From IMG/VR virus record IMGVR_UViG_3300042484_000725, positions 1-27,009 of that record: DNA of 27,009 nt. The stretch is one strand, 5' to 3'. Position numbers and translations under genes: made by a program. The DNA is from a virus. Positions 1 through 8,154 of this stretch are shown here, piece after piece. The notes below the pieces were generated by a model. It was not told the DNA's origin, did no database searches, and saw only the letters and a program-made list of their open reading frames with translations. Each line of letters starts with the position of its first letter. Position 1 is the first letter of the stretch.

Positions 1-87
1 AATAAAAAGGTCGTTACTAATCCAAAACAGGCTTTGGCTATTGCTTTATCCGAAGCGGGTATGTCTAAACCAAAGGGTAAGAAATGA
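1..87 (+). CDS. C-terminal end of a small basic phage protein (partial, DUF6496-like)
   Basis: An open frame enters from the left edge and stops at 85-87, giving 28 visible residues that end in a Lys-rich tail (MSKPKGKK). The segment NPKQALAIALSEAG resembles the C-terminal signature of DUF6496-type phage proteins, in which a K/P-rich stretch precedes QAIAIALSEA; that is a recollection of the family and no search was made. Function is unknown. Its stop overlaps the next start (ATGA at 84-87), so it is translationally coupled to the small-protein cluster that continues to 520. The true start lies outside the window. Confidence 0.6.
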   Translation, partial: NKKVVTNPKQALAIALSEAGMSKPKGKK

Positions 88-230
88 AACAAGGTCTCTA
101 CGCTAACATCAATGCCAAACAAGAACGCATCAAAGCGGGTTCTAAGGAAAAGATGCGTAAGGTTGGTTCTAAAGGCGCTCCTACTGAGGCGGCATTTAAG
201 GCTGCGGCTAAGACCGCAAAGAAGAAATGA
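84..230 (+). CDS. Small basic conserved phage protein, 48 aa
   Basis: The frame starts with ATG at 84 inside an ATGA overlap and encodes 48 residues beginning MKQGLYANINAKQERIKAGS and ending in AKTAKKK. It is strongly basic, with no membrane segment or cysteine. The core pattern (LYANI-AK, then K-AGS-EKMRK-GSKGAPT) is one I recognise from many environmental phages, where it sits among small genes near the head/tail junction. No biochemical role is known to me. It might bind DNA or act in the virion given its charge, but this is inference. The stop overlaps the start of the next gene. Confidence 0.7.
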   Translation: MKQGLYANINAKQERIKAGSKEKMRKVGSKGAPTEAAFKAAAKTAKKK

Positions 231-520
231 AATCTCCTGTTTGGCAAACAAAAGAAGGAAAAAACCCCAAGGGGGGCTTGAATGCCAAAGGAAGAGCATC
301 GTATAATGCAGAAACAGGTGGCAATTTAAAACCACCAGTTAAGTCGGGAGATAACCCTCGTAGGGCATCCTTTTTAGCACGAATGGGCAATATGCCTGGC
401 GCTGAGATGAAAGATGGAAAGCCTACCCGACTTTTACTTTCTCTTAGAGCTTGGGGCGCAACGTCCAAGGAAGACGCAAAGGCTAAGGCTAAAGCGATCT
501 CTAAGAGGAATATGAAGTGA
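227..520 (+). CDS. Conserved phage protein, DUF6321-like, 97 aa
   Basis: This 97-residue basic protein starts in an ATGA overlap at 227. The N-terminal half carries KNPKGGLNAKGRASYNAETG, followed by DNPRRASFLARMGNMPG and a Lys/Ala-rich C-terminus (SKEDAKAKAKAISKRN). The KNP-GGLNAKGRA and RRASFLARMGNM patterns match a family widespread in phage genomes that I associate with DUF6321; the assignment is from memory. No catalytic motif is visible. The high density of Gly, Pro, Lys and Arg suggests a nucleic-acid or virion role, but function is unknown. It lies between the preceding basic protein and the structural genes, and its stop overlaps the GTG start at 517. Confidence 0.7.
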   Translation: MKSPVWQTKEGKNPKGGLNAKGRASYNAETGGNLKPPVKSGDNPRRASFLARMGNMPGAEMKDGKPTRLLLSLRAWGATSKEDAKAKAKAISKRNMK

Positions 521-852
521 GACCAGTATCAGTCGGAATTAACCCAACAGCAAATACGCTGACAACTGTTTATACAGTTCCTACGGGTTATTACGCCAAG
601 TTTACTGTGATGTACATTCACAACACTGGTGGCTCGACTAAGCATATTACTGTTCAGTGGTATGACGCAAGTGCTGCCACAACCTTGGATATTCTTACTA
701 ACTACGACTTTACTTCAAAGCAATACCTCCAGTTTGATGGCAATGCTTATATCGTTTTAGAAGAAGGCGATAGAATTCAAATTACTACTCAAAGTGCAAG
801 TTCATTCAGTTTTATTGCAACATTTGAGGTTCAGGGAGCACAAAGAACATGA
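517..852 (+). CDS. Putative phage structural protein, beta-rich, 111 aa
   Basis: This 111-residue protein begins at a GTG inside a GTGA overlap with the preceding gene. The sequence is rich in Thr, Ser, Tyr and alternating hydrophobics (for example TVYTVPTGYYAKFTVMYIHN), which predicts a small beta-sandwich. It has no signal peptide or catalytic motif. Its position immediately before the adaptor gene, and its fold-like composition, fit a small head-decoration, head-fibre or tail-associated protein. I do not recognise a specific family, so the structural role is inferred from composition and location. The stop overlaps the next ATG (ATGA at 849-852). Confidence 0.55.
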   Translation: MRPVSVGINPTANTLTTVYTVPTGYYAKFTVMYIHNTGGSTKHITVQWYDASAATTLDILTNYDFTSKQYLQFDGNAYIVLEEGDRIQITTQSASSFSFIATFEVQGAQRT

Positions 853-1493
853 CCTACTTAGAACTTGTCAATGATGTTCTCACCCGTTTGCGTGAGACTA
901 ATGTTTCTACAGTCTCAGAAACAAACTATTCCGCATTGATTGGCAAGTTTGTCAATGATGCCAAGCGTCAGATTGAAGATTCCTATAATTGGAATGTCTT
1001 AGGACAAACAATTACAGTTACTACTACTTCTGGCACAAGCTCATACGCTTTGACAGGTGCGGGTCAGAAGTTTCGTATCAATGATGCTATTAACACTACC
1101 AGTGTTATTACCTTAGATAACACTACTGTTGCGGACATGAACCGCAAACTCAACTTTGGTACACCTTCACAGTCTATTCCTTCAGAGTTTTGCTTTAGTG
1201 GTGTAGATAACAATGGCGACACAAAGATTGATTTGTTCCCCGTTCCTGATGGTGTCTATACACTCAAGTTTGATGTAACTGTCCCACAGGCTAATCTGTC
1301 TGCTGATGGCACTTCAGTCAAAGTATTGGACTATTTGGTGACTCAAAGTGCTTATGCTCGTGGTTTGATTGAGCGTGGTGAGGACGGAGGCACTGCTTCT
1401 AATGAGGCTTATGCTTTGTTCCGTGGAATGCTATCTGACGCTATTGCATTGGAAAGCACTCGTTACCCTGAAGATAACTTTGTGGCGGTCTAA
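849..1493 (+). CDS. Head-tail adaptor protein (podovirus gp4/gp11-like, SU10-adaptor-like)
   Basis: A 214-residue protein. It opens with an amphipathic helix (MTYLELVNDVLTRLRETNV), has a second helix (IGKFVNDAKRQIEDSYNWNVL), then a Thr-rich beta region, and ends with helices (YARGLIERGEDGG, YALFRGMLSDAIALE). The order helix, helix, beta region, C-terminal helices is typical of phage adaptor or tail-tubular-A-like proteins that form a ring below the portal and open the DNA channel. Placement directly before a nozzle-like gene supports this. The gene overlaps the nozzle start by one base (TAATG). Specific family membership (SU10-type adaptor) is from memory. Confidence 0.7.
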   Translation: MTYLELVNDVLTRLRETNVSTVSETNYSALIGKFVNDAKRQIEDSYNWNVLGQTITVTTTSGTSSYALTGAGQKFRINDAINTTSVITLDNTTVADMNRKLNFGTPSQSIPSEFCFSGVDNNGDTKIDLFPVPDGVYTLKFDVTVPQANLSADGTSVKVLDYLVTQSAYARGLIERGEDGGTASNEAYALFRGMLSDAIALESTRYPEDNFVAV

Positions 1494-3037
1494 TGGCATC
1501 TCCTCTACAAAGTCAAAGCATTAGCGCACCAGGCTTTTTTGGCCTGAACACGCAAGACTCGCCCTTAGATTTATCTTCTGGCTTTGCTTTAACTGCTGTT
1601 AATTGTGTCATTGACCAATTTGGTCGTATTGGCTCAAGAGAAGGTTTCTCGCTTGTTAATTCTTCATCAGGAAATCTAGGCTCTAACGATGTGGGTGTGA
1701 TCCATGAGTTAGTTCAAACTGATGGCACTTTGACTGTTTTGTTTTCGGGAAACAACAAGTTATTCAAATTCGGCACTTCTAATGTAGTGACTGAGTTGAC
1801 CTATGGTGGTGGTGGTTCTGCCCCTACCATTACGGCAAATAACTGGCAGTGTGCATCTTTGAATGGCATTGCTTATTTCTTCCAAACTGGTCACGATCCA
1901 CTCATCTTTGATCCCGCTGTAAGCTCAACAACATTTAGACGGGTATCTGAGAAGTCAGGCTATGTTGGTACTGTTCCGCAAGCCAACATTGCTATCTCAG
2001 CGTTTGGTCGCTTGTGGGTGGCTAATACTGCTACAGACAAGGTAACTATTAGCTTCTCTGATCTGATTGCAGGCCATGTGTGGGGTGGTGGTACTTCAGG
2101 AACTCTGAATGTTTCTAGGGTATGGCCTAATGGTTCTGATGAAGTGATGGGTCTAGCGGCTCACAATGACTTCTTTTTCATCTTTGGCAAGAGGCAGATT
2201 CTTGTCTACTCTGGTGCTTCTACTCCCGCTTCTCTTGTCCTATCAGACACAGTAGGCTCTATTGGGTGTATTGCTAGAGACACCATTCAGTCAATTGGCA
2301 CAGATGTAATCTTTTTGTCGGACTCAGGTGTTCGTTCTTTGATGAGGACAATCCAAGAGAAGTCTGCACCCCTTAGAGACTTGTCTAAAAATGTTCGCTC
2401 AGATTTAACAACTTCTGTGGCGGGAGAGACTTTAGCCAATGTGAAGTCTGTTTACTCAGAGAAGAATGCTTTTTACTTGTTGTCACTACCAATATCAGCA
2501 AGCGTCTATTGTTTTGATACAAAGATGCAATTGCAAGATGGGGCTTTTAGAGTAACCAAGTGGGATTCAATTACACCAACAGCCTTGTACTCTCTAAGAA
2601 ATGGTGACTTGTATATTGGTAAACGAGGCTTTATAGGAAAGTATGGAACTTTCTTAGATAACACTTCTACCTACCGATTGAGCTACTTTACCAACCATGC
2701 AGACCTTGGTAATGAGAATCAGATTTCTATTCTTAAGAGAATTAAGACAATCATCATTGGTGGATCTAACCAGTTTGTGACGATTAAGTGGGGCTTTGAC
2801 TTTGCTGCCAATTATTTGTCAGGCAATGCTTTTATTCCTACACAACAGAACTATGAGTACGGCCTTGCTGAGTATGGAATAGCTGAATACTCTGGTGGAC
2901 TCTTGATTAAAACATTGGATGTGAACGCATCTGGTGCTGGCAAGGTTGTTCAAACAGGTTACGAAACCACTATCAACGGCACTCAACTGTCAATTCAGAA
3001 GATTGAAATTCAATCTAAGAACGGGAAAATATCATGA
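1493..3037 (+). CDS. Putative tail nozzle / stabilisation protein
   Basis: A 514-residue beta-rich protein starting in a TAATG overlap. The N-terminus (PGFFGLNTQDSPLDLSSGFA, then ALTAVNCVIDQFGRIGSREG) is the pattern I associate with podovirus nozzle or stabilisation proteins of the P22 gp10 / T7 gp12 type, which begin with a statement-like region followed by repeated beta-propeller strands. Internal segments such as AFGRLWVANTATDKVTISFS and FFFIFGKRQILVYSG fit propeller blades. It would form the distal ring of the short tail, holding the fibre or plugging the DNA channel. It sits between the adaptor and the fibre, the expected order. No enzymatic motif is seen. Confidence 0.68.
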   Translation: MASPLQSQSISAPGFFGLNTQDSPLDLSSGFALTAVNCVIDQFGRIGSREGFSLVNSSSGNLGSNDVGVIHELVQTDGTLTVLFSGNNKLFKFGTSNVVTELTYGGGGSAPTITANNWQCASLNGIAYFFQTGHDPLIFDPAVSSTTFRRVSEKSGYVGTVPQANIAISAFGRLWVANTATDKVTISFSDLIAGHVWGGGTSGTLNVSRVWPNGSDEVMGLAAHNDFFFIFGKRQILVYSGASTPASLVLSDTVGSIGCIARDTIQSIGTDVIFLSDSGVRSLMRTIQEKSAPLRDLSKNVRSDLTTSVAGETLANVKSVYSEKNAFYLLSLPISASVYCFDTKMQLQDGAFRVTKWDSITPTALYSLRNGDLYIGKRGFIGKYGTFLDNTSTYRLSYFTNHADLGNENQISILKRIKTIIIGGSNQFVTIKWGFDFAANYLSGNAFIPTQQNYEYGLAEYGIAEYSGGLLIKTLDVNASGAGKVVQTGYETTINGTQLSIQKIEIQSKNGKIS

Positions 3038-5064
3038 GTAACTACACAAAAAGTACCAATTTCGCTACTAAAGATAACCTCTCTCCTGGTGATCCACTTA
3101 AGGTCGTCCGAGGTACTGAGATTGATACTGAGTACAACAACATTGCCACTGCTATTGCGACAAAGACAGACAATGCTTCTGCCGCAATTACAGGTGGAAC
3201 GATTACTGGCATTACAGATTTAGCGGTTGCTGATGGCGGTACAGGTGCTTCTACAGCCGCAGGTGCTCTGAACAACCTATTGCCTAGCCAAACAAGCAAC
3301 GCTAATAAGTACCTTCAGACTGATGGCACTAATGCTACTTGGGATGCTGTAAGTCTTTCAACTGCTGACATCACAGGCACTTTAGCGGTAGCTAATGGTG
3401 GTACTGGTGTAACTAGCTCTACAGGCACAGGCTCAGTAGTGTTGTCAAACTCGCCAACACTTGTTACTCCAGTATTGGGAACTCCTTCTTCTGGTACAGC
3501 AACCAATCTAACTGGTTTGCCAATCTCTACAGGTGTGAGTGGTTTGGGTACGGGTGTGGCTACATCGTTAGCTGTTAATGTTGGCTCAACTGGTGCTCCA
3601 GTGGTTAATGGTGGAGTCTTAGGCACTCCTTCAAGTGGCACTTTAACGAACGCTACAGGGCTTCCTATCGGTACAGGTGTATCAGGATTGGGAACAGGTG
3701 TAGCAACCTTTTTAGCGACTCCTAGTAGTGCAAACTTAGCGGCTGCCTTAACTGATGAAACAGGAACAGGCTCTGCTGTCTTTGCGACTTCTCCGACATT
3801 GGTGACACCAGTATTGGGAACACCAACAAGCGCAACATTGACTAATGCAACTGGTCTACCCCTAACAACTGGAGTGACAGGAACTTTACCTACTGCCAAT
3901 GGCGGTACAAACCTAACATCATTCACATCAGGCGGTGTGGTTTACGCATCTAGTTCTAGTGCATTGGCTACTGGCTCTGCATTAAGTTTTGACGGAACTA
4001 ATTTGGGTTTGGGAGTTACTCCGAGTGCTTGGTTTTCAACTAGCAGGGCTATTCAAGTTGGCTCTGGTGGTGCAATAGAAGGCCGTTCAAATTTCGAGCC
4101 TTACATTAGCACTACATCAAACGCTTATTTGAATACAGCAGGAGAATATAAATATATTGCTACAGCGGAAGCAACTAGGTACTTGCAAGACTCTGGAACG
4201 CATAAGTTCTACACAGCCCCATCAGGCACAGCAGGGAACACCATCTCCTTTACTCAGGCGATGACTCTGGATGCAAGTGGGAATTTGGGTATTGGTACAA
4301 CTGCACCAGTTACAAAAGCGCATTTTGTTGCCACATCTGCTGGTGCTATTGCCACTCAACTAACAGTCCAGAACGCATCAGACTCAACTGGAACTGGTGC
4401 AAACATAGACTTTATTGGTTTGGCTTCTAGTTCAATTCCAACAGGTAGCGTTACTAATGTGCGAGATGGCGCTGGTGCTTATTCACTACGTTTTTCAACC
4501 TATGGAAGCTCTAGCAACGCAGAACGAGCCAGAATAACGTCAGCGGGTGAATGGCTTGTAGGAACTACGACAAATGCGGGAACTACTGTCGGCTCAAGAA
4601 TGTTTCCAACAGGTTTGATTCAAGGCACTAGGGCAGAATCAACCGATGCAACGACACAATTTGATTTGTATTCAACTGGTGCAAGCGCATATCGTTTCTA
4701 TGTAGGAATGGGTGGAACTATTTTTGCCACATCAATTACCATTTCTGCTATTTCTGACCAACGACTTAAAGAAAACGTGCGTGACCTTGATACTGGTCTT
4801 AACTCAATCATGGCATTACAACCAAGACGCTTTGATTGGAAAGAAGGTAAAGGCCAAGACAAAAAAGATGTTGCTGGTTTTATTGCCCAAGAGTTTGAAA
4901 CTGTTTTTCCAGAATGTGTAAGCACATCAAAAGCTGGTGCAGATGGTATTGAATACAAAAACATCAACCATGAAACATTGATTCCAACTCTTGTCAAAGC
5001 CATTCAAGAACAACAAGCAATAATTGAATCACTCAAGGCACGTTTGGATGCCGCTAATCTTTAA
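3034..5064 (+). CDS. Tail fibre/spike with C-terminal S74 intramolecular chaperone
   Basis: A 676-residue receptor-binding protein. Residues ~60-310 form degenerate Gly/Thr/Ser-rich repeats, with NGGTG turns and variants of SPTLVTPVLGTPSSGT recurring at least twice, typical of trimeric fibre shafts. Residues ~310-570 are a variable beta-rich region. The C-terminus is a peptidase S74 domain: the serine-lysine pair lies in SDQRLKENV at about S574 and K579, followed by FIAQEFETVFPE and INHETLIPTLVKAIQEQ. In this family the chaperone drives trimerisation and then cuts itself off before the serine. Length and domain order are normal. The start overlaps the previous stop (ATGA). Confidence 0.88.
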   Translation: MSNYTKSTNFATKDNLSPGDPLKVVRGTEIDTEYNNIATAIATKTDNASAAITGGTITGITDLAVADGGTGASTAAGALNNLLPSQTSNANKYLQTDGTNATWDAVSLSTADITGTLAVANGGTGVTSSTGTGSVVLSNSPTLVTPVLGTPSSGTATNLTGLPISTGVSGLGTGVATSLAVNVGSTGAPVVNGGVLGTPSSGTLTNATGLPIGTGVSGLGTGVATFLATPSSANLAAALTDETGTGSAVFATSPTLVTPVLGTPTSATLTNATGLPLTTGVTGTLPTANGGTNLTSFTSGGVVYASSSSALATGSALSFDGTNLGLGVTPSAWFSTSRAIQVGSGGAIEGRSNFEPYISTTSNAYLNTAGEYKYIATAEATRYLQDSGTHKFYTAPSGTAGNTISFTQAMTLDASGNLGIGTTAPVTKAHFVATSAGAIATQLTVQNASDSTGTGANIDFIGLASSSIPTGSVTNVRDGAGAYSLRFSTYGSSSNAERARITSAGEWLVGTTTNAGTTVGSRMFPTGLIQGTRAESTDATTQFDLYSTGASAYRFYVGMGGTIFATSITISAISDQRLKENVRDLDTGLNSIMALQPRRFDWKEGKGQDKKDVAGFIAQEFETVFPECVSTSKAGADGIEYKNINHETLIPTLVKAIQEQQAIIESLKARLDAANL

Positions 5065-5072
5065 AAGGAAAC
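5060..5072. repeat. 13-bp direct repeat, left copy flanking the HNH gene
   Basis: TTTAAAAGGAAAC spans the fibre stop codon and supplies the ribosome site of the HNH gene. An identical copy occurs at 5561-5573, exactly 501 bases later. Recombination between the copies would remove the HNH gene and leave the fibre gene followed directly by the DUF7936-like gene with its ribosome site intact. Confidence 0.85.
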
Positions 5073-5076
5073 TAAC

Positions 5077-5565
5077 ATGACCTTGACACAAGAAGAAGCA
5101 CACCGCTTGTTTGAGTACAAGGATGGTATTTTGCTTTGGAAAGTTAGACCTGCAATGCGTAAGCGTATTGGGGATACTGTTGGCGGTACAAATGGAACGA
5201 AAGAGCCGTATCTCAGAGGCCGATATAAAGAGCATAGATTTTTAGTTCATCAAGTTGTTTTTTTAATGCAACATGGGTATGTTCCAGAATGTATTGACCA
5301 TATTGATGGAAACATTCATAACAACAAAATTGAGAATTTGCGTGAAGTAACTAAATTGCAAAACTCTCACAATTGCAAAATAAGAAAAAACAATATTACA
5401 GGTATTCCAAATGTTACTTGGTACGCAAAAACTAATAGATATTTTGTAAAAGTTATGGCAAACAGAAAAACTGCTTTTACTGGATATTTCAAAGATTTAG
5501 AATTAGCAGAACTTGTAGCTTCAGAAGCTAGAACTAAATTCCATAATGGATTTAACAGATTTTAA
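5077..5565 (+). CDS. HNH endonuclease with AP2-like DNA-binding domain (probable homing endonuclease)
   Basis: A 162-residue protein. The HNH core runs from about residue 54 to 98: VHQVVF (H58), CIDHIDGN (D74, H75), NKIENLREVT and QNSHN. The C-terminal part, with GIPNVTWYAKTNRYFVKV and FTGYFKDLELAELVASEA, matches the AP2-like three-strand DNA-binding domain often fused to phage HNH homing nucleases. No zinc cysteine pairs are seen. It sits between the tail fibre and a small conserved gene, is visibly more A/T-rich than its neighbours, and is bracketed by a 13-bp direct repeat. It is probably a free-standing mobile gene that cuts genomes lacking it and contributes nothing to the virion. Confidence 0.87.
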   Translation: MTLTQEEAHRLFEYKDGILLWKVRPAMRKRIGDTVGGTNGTKEPYLRGRYKEHRFLVHQVVFLMQHGYVPECIDHIDGNIHNNKIENLREVTKLQNSHNCKIRKNNITGIPNVTWYAKTNRYFVKVMANRKTAFTGYFKDLELAELVASEARTKFHNGFNRF

Positions 5566-5573
5566 AAGGAAAC
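5561..5573. repeat. 13-bp direct repeat, right copy flanking the HNH gene
   Basis: TTTAAAAGGAAAC overlaps the HNH stop codon and supplies the ribosome site for the gene at 5577. It is identical to the copy at 5060-5072. Confidence 0.85.
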
Positions 5574-5576
5574 AAT

Positions 5577-5879
5577 ATGACAACCGCATACAACTGGACT
5601 ATCTCCCAACTTGACCGCAAAACAGCAGATGGCTTTGTAACGACAGCCCACTGGCAAGCCACAGCAGTAGATGGAGAACACACAGCCTCTATCTATTCAA
5701 CTTGTGGTTGGTCAGATGGAACTGTCAATGTCCCTTATGCGGATTTGACAGAAGCAACAGTTTTAAATTGGGTCTGGGAAACAGTTGATAAGACTGCGAC
5801 TGAAACTGCTTTAGCGGCTCAGATTGAAGCTAAGAAGAATCCTGTTAGCGCATCTGGCACACCTTGGGGTCAAGCATGA
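5577..5879 (+). CDS. Conserved phage protein, DUF7936-like, 100 aa
   Basis: This 100-residue protein starts after a clear AAAAGGAAAC ribosome site. Its sequence (WTISQLDRKTADGFVTTAHW, then ATAVDGEHTASIYSTCGW, and the end QIEAKKNPVSASGTPWGQA) matches a family I know as DUF7936, common in phages just after the tail-fibre gene. The fold looks beta-rich with one C-terminal helix. Function is not established; the position suggests a virion, fibre-assembly or fibre-attached role, but this is inference. Its stop overlaps the start of a 46-aa gene. Confidence 0.75.
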   Translation: MTTAYNWTISQLDRKTADGFVTTAHWQATAVDGEHTASIYSTCGWSDGTVNVPYADLTEATVLNWVWETVDKTATETALAAQIEAKKNPVSASGTPWGQA

Positions 5880-6016
5880 AGCTAGAACTAGACGTTAACG
5901 AGATTAGCTTTGTTTTGCAGACATTGGGAAACCTCCCATCGTCTAGTGGCGTGTGGCCTCTTATCGTTAAGATAAAAGAGCAAGCAGAGGCACAAGTGCC
6001 TAAAGAAGAGGAATAA
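5876..6016 (+). CDS. Small conserved phage protein, 46 aa
   Basis: An ATG at 5876 overlaps the preceding stop (ATGA) and opens a 46-residue frame: MKLELDVNEISFVLQTLGNL, then PSSSGVWPLIVKIKEQAEAQ, ending VPKEEE. This short pattern is recurrent after DUF7936-like genes in phages, which supports a real gene despite its size. It should fold as one strand plus two helices and has no membrane segment. No function is known. It is followed after five bases by the first putative ejection-protein gene. Confidence 0.72.
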   Translation: MKLELDVNEISFVLQTLGNLPSSSGVWPLIVKIKEQAEAQVPKEEE

Positions 6017-6021
6017 ATATC

Positions 6022-8145
6022 ATGGCCGTGACAAATAAAGAAATTGTAGATTTTCTAACATTAAATCCAGGCATTAGTGATGCCGATATTTTCGCGGCTA
6101 TGAGAAAGAACGGGATTTCTCCTAATCAACTCTCGACTGCTACAGGTCTTCCACTAAAAGACGTTATTGCCAGAATTTCACCATTACTTCCTAGGGATCA
6201 GGCAGTATTGCTTGGTGATACTTGGATTCAAGGCAATTATGCATATATGCAATCGGGCGAAGATAATCAACTTGGCCCACTTGAGAGTATTAACATATAC
6301 AAAACTACTGGTGGTGTAAACGACAAACTTCCTGTTGGTACTGATGTTCAAAACTATTCACCTACAGGTGAGTTTATCAATACAACTAAAACCAAAAAAG
6401 AACTTTCATTTTTTGGTGGCATAGTAGATGCACTTAAAGACCCAGTTGTTCAAGCGGCTATCTTAGGTGTGGCTGGTGGTGCTAGTGGATTATTTAGCGG
6501 TGGTGCAGGAACTGCGGCTACTGTTGGTACTACTGGTTTAACTGCGGCTGAAATTGCATCTTTAACTGCGGGAGACTTAGCAATAGGCGGTGGAGGTCTA
6601 GGAGCTTTTGCACCATTAACAGCGGCTGAAATTGCGGCATTAACTACTACAGATGTAGCTATAGGTGGTGGTGCTTTAGCTGGTACACCACCAGCAACTG
6701 TACCTGGCTTGCTAACACCTCCTATTGTTACTGCTGCTCCTCCAGTTGCCGTTGCTCCTCCTACCGCAGTGCCTCCAGCAGCTGTTCCCCCTGCCGCAGT
6801 TACTCCAACAGCAGTTACTCCAACAGCTGTTCCTCCTGCGGTTATTCCTCCAGTTGTAAGTGCGATAGCTGCTCCAGTTATTTCGAGTCTTATTACTCCT
6901 GCAAACGTAGCTAATTTAGTAAATACTGGTACTACTACTGCGGCAGGTCTTCTCCAACAACAGACTTCTCGTGAAGCGGCTCTTGCTGCCCAACAAAGGA
7001 TTGATGCTGAGACTGCTGCGGCTAAGACTGCGGCTCAGTTCCGTCCAATAGGAATGACTACTCGTTTTGGTACTTCACAGTTCCAAGTCGATCCAATAAC
7101 AGGTCAGTTGACAAGCGCAGGGTACACACTAAGCCCTGAAGCTAAAGCTCAACAAGACCGATTTGTTGCTTTGTCAAACCAAGGTTTAACTCAAGCAGAA
7201 CAAGCACAAGCCCAATTTGCTCCTTTGCAAACAAGCGCACAAAAATTGTTTGGTTTGGGTCAAGGTTATTTGAATGCTCAAAATGATCCTCGCTTGGCTC
7301 AAATTGCATCTCAATATCTTGCTCAGTCTCCTGAGAGCAAAATGCTTACTTCTCTTGGAAGTCAGTACATTGCACAATCTCCAGAACAAGTTGCTCAGAA
7401 CTATCTCAATCAACAGATGGCTTTGTTGCAACCTGGTCGTGAACTAGAGTTAGCTAATCTGCAAAACAGACTCCAACAACAAGGTCGTGGTGGTCTTTCT
7501 GTGGCTCAAGGCGGCACTTTGGGTGCTACGACTCCTGAACTACAGGCTTTGTATAACGCTCGTGCTCAACAAGAACTTCAATTGGCGGCTGGTGCTCAAC
7601 AAGCGGGTCAGCAACAAGTTCAATTCGGTGCGGGATTGTTTGGTACTGGTCAACAACTTGGAATGCAAGGTCAAGCATTCGGTATTGATACATTGGCTAA
7701 ACAGCAAGCCCTTGAACAACAGAGATTGGCACTTGGCACATCTCTTTACAACCAAGGTGCTCAGAATCTTGGTCAGTACTATTCAGGTCAGCAAGCCGCT
7801 TATGCACCTTATACGACTGCAATGGGTCAGGCTCAGGCTTTGGAAGCGGCAGGACAACAACCATTTACTTTGAGTGCAGGTCTTGGTCAAACATCCTCAA
7901 CGGCTGGTGGAAGAATGGGTACTTTGGGCTTAGAGGGTGCTAGATTAAGTGCTGGTTTGGCAACAGGTCAAGCCGCTACTACTAATCCTTATTCAACTGC
8001 TTTAGGTGGTTTAGCCGCTAATCCTGTATTTGGTCAAGTGGTTAGTGGATTGTTTGGCAATCAAGCAACAAGTGCATTAGATTTTAGTGCATACGGAACA
8101 GGTGACGCAGGTTTTAACAGAATGATCCAAGACATTTACGGATAA
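6022..8145 (+). CDS. Putative internal virion / DNA ejection protein 1 with Pro-rich linker
   Basis: A 707-residue protein. Residues 1-120 form a globular N-terminus (MAVTNKEIVDFLTLNPGISD). Residues ~140-220 are Gly/Ala-rich and hydrophobic enough to interact with membrane, and include two related copies of LTAAEIA. Residues ~220-275 are a Pro/Ala/Val tract built from five-residue units such as AAVPP, TAVPP and TAVTP. From ~310 to the end the chain is Gln/Ala/Leu/Gly-rich and probably helical. It is the first of three consecutive large proteins of this kind between tail and lysis genes, the place where podoviruses carry ejection proteins (T7 gp14-16 analogues). Specific homology is not recognised; the role is inferred from order and composition. 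Confidence 0.6.
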   Translation: MAVTNKEIVDFLTLNPGISDADIFAAMRKNGISPNQLSTATGLPLKDVIARISPLLPRDQAVLLGDTWIQGNYAYMQSGEDNQLGPLESINIYKTTGGVNDKLPVGTDVQNYSPTGEFINTTKTKKELSFFGGIVDALKDPVVQAAILGVAGGASGLFSGGAGTAATVGTTGLTAAEIASLTAGDLAIGGGGLGAFAPLTAAEIAALTTTDVAIGGGALAGTPPATVPGLLTPPIVTAAPPVAVAPPTAVPPAAVPPAAVTPTAVTPTAVPPAVIPPVVSAIAAPVISSLITPANVANLVNTGTTTAAGLLQQQTSREAALAAQQRIDAETAAAKTAAQFRPIGMTTRFGTSQFQVDPITGQLTSAGYTLSPEAKAQQDRFVALSNQGLTQAEQAQAQFAPLQTSAQKLFGLGQGYLNAQNDPRLAQIASQYLAQSPESKMLTSLGSQYIAQSPEQVAQNYLNQQMALLQPGRELELANLQNRLQQQGRGGLSVAQGGTLGATTPELQALYNARAQQELQLAAGAQQAGQQQVQFGAGLFGTGQQLGMQGQAFGIDTLAKQQALEQQRLALGTSLYNQGAQNLGQYYSGQQAAYAPYTTAMGQAQALEAAGQQPFTLSAGLGQTSSTAGGRMGTLGLEGARLSAGLATGQAATTNPYSTALGGLAANPVFGQVVSGLFGNQATSALDFSAYGTGDAGFNRMIQDIYG

Positions 8146-8154
8146 GGACACATC

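Noticed and set aside
3315-3926. 203-aa leftward open frame antisense to the tail fibre
   Set aside because: It is a by-product of the Gly/Thr/Ala repeat codons of the fibre; the translation is low-complexity Val/Pro/Thr, with no ribosome site, and the fibre frame is certain.
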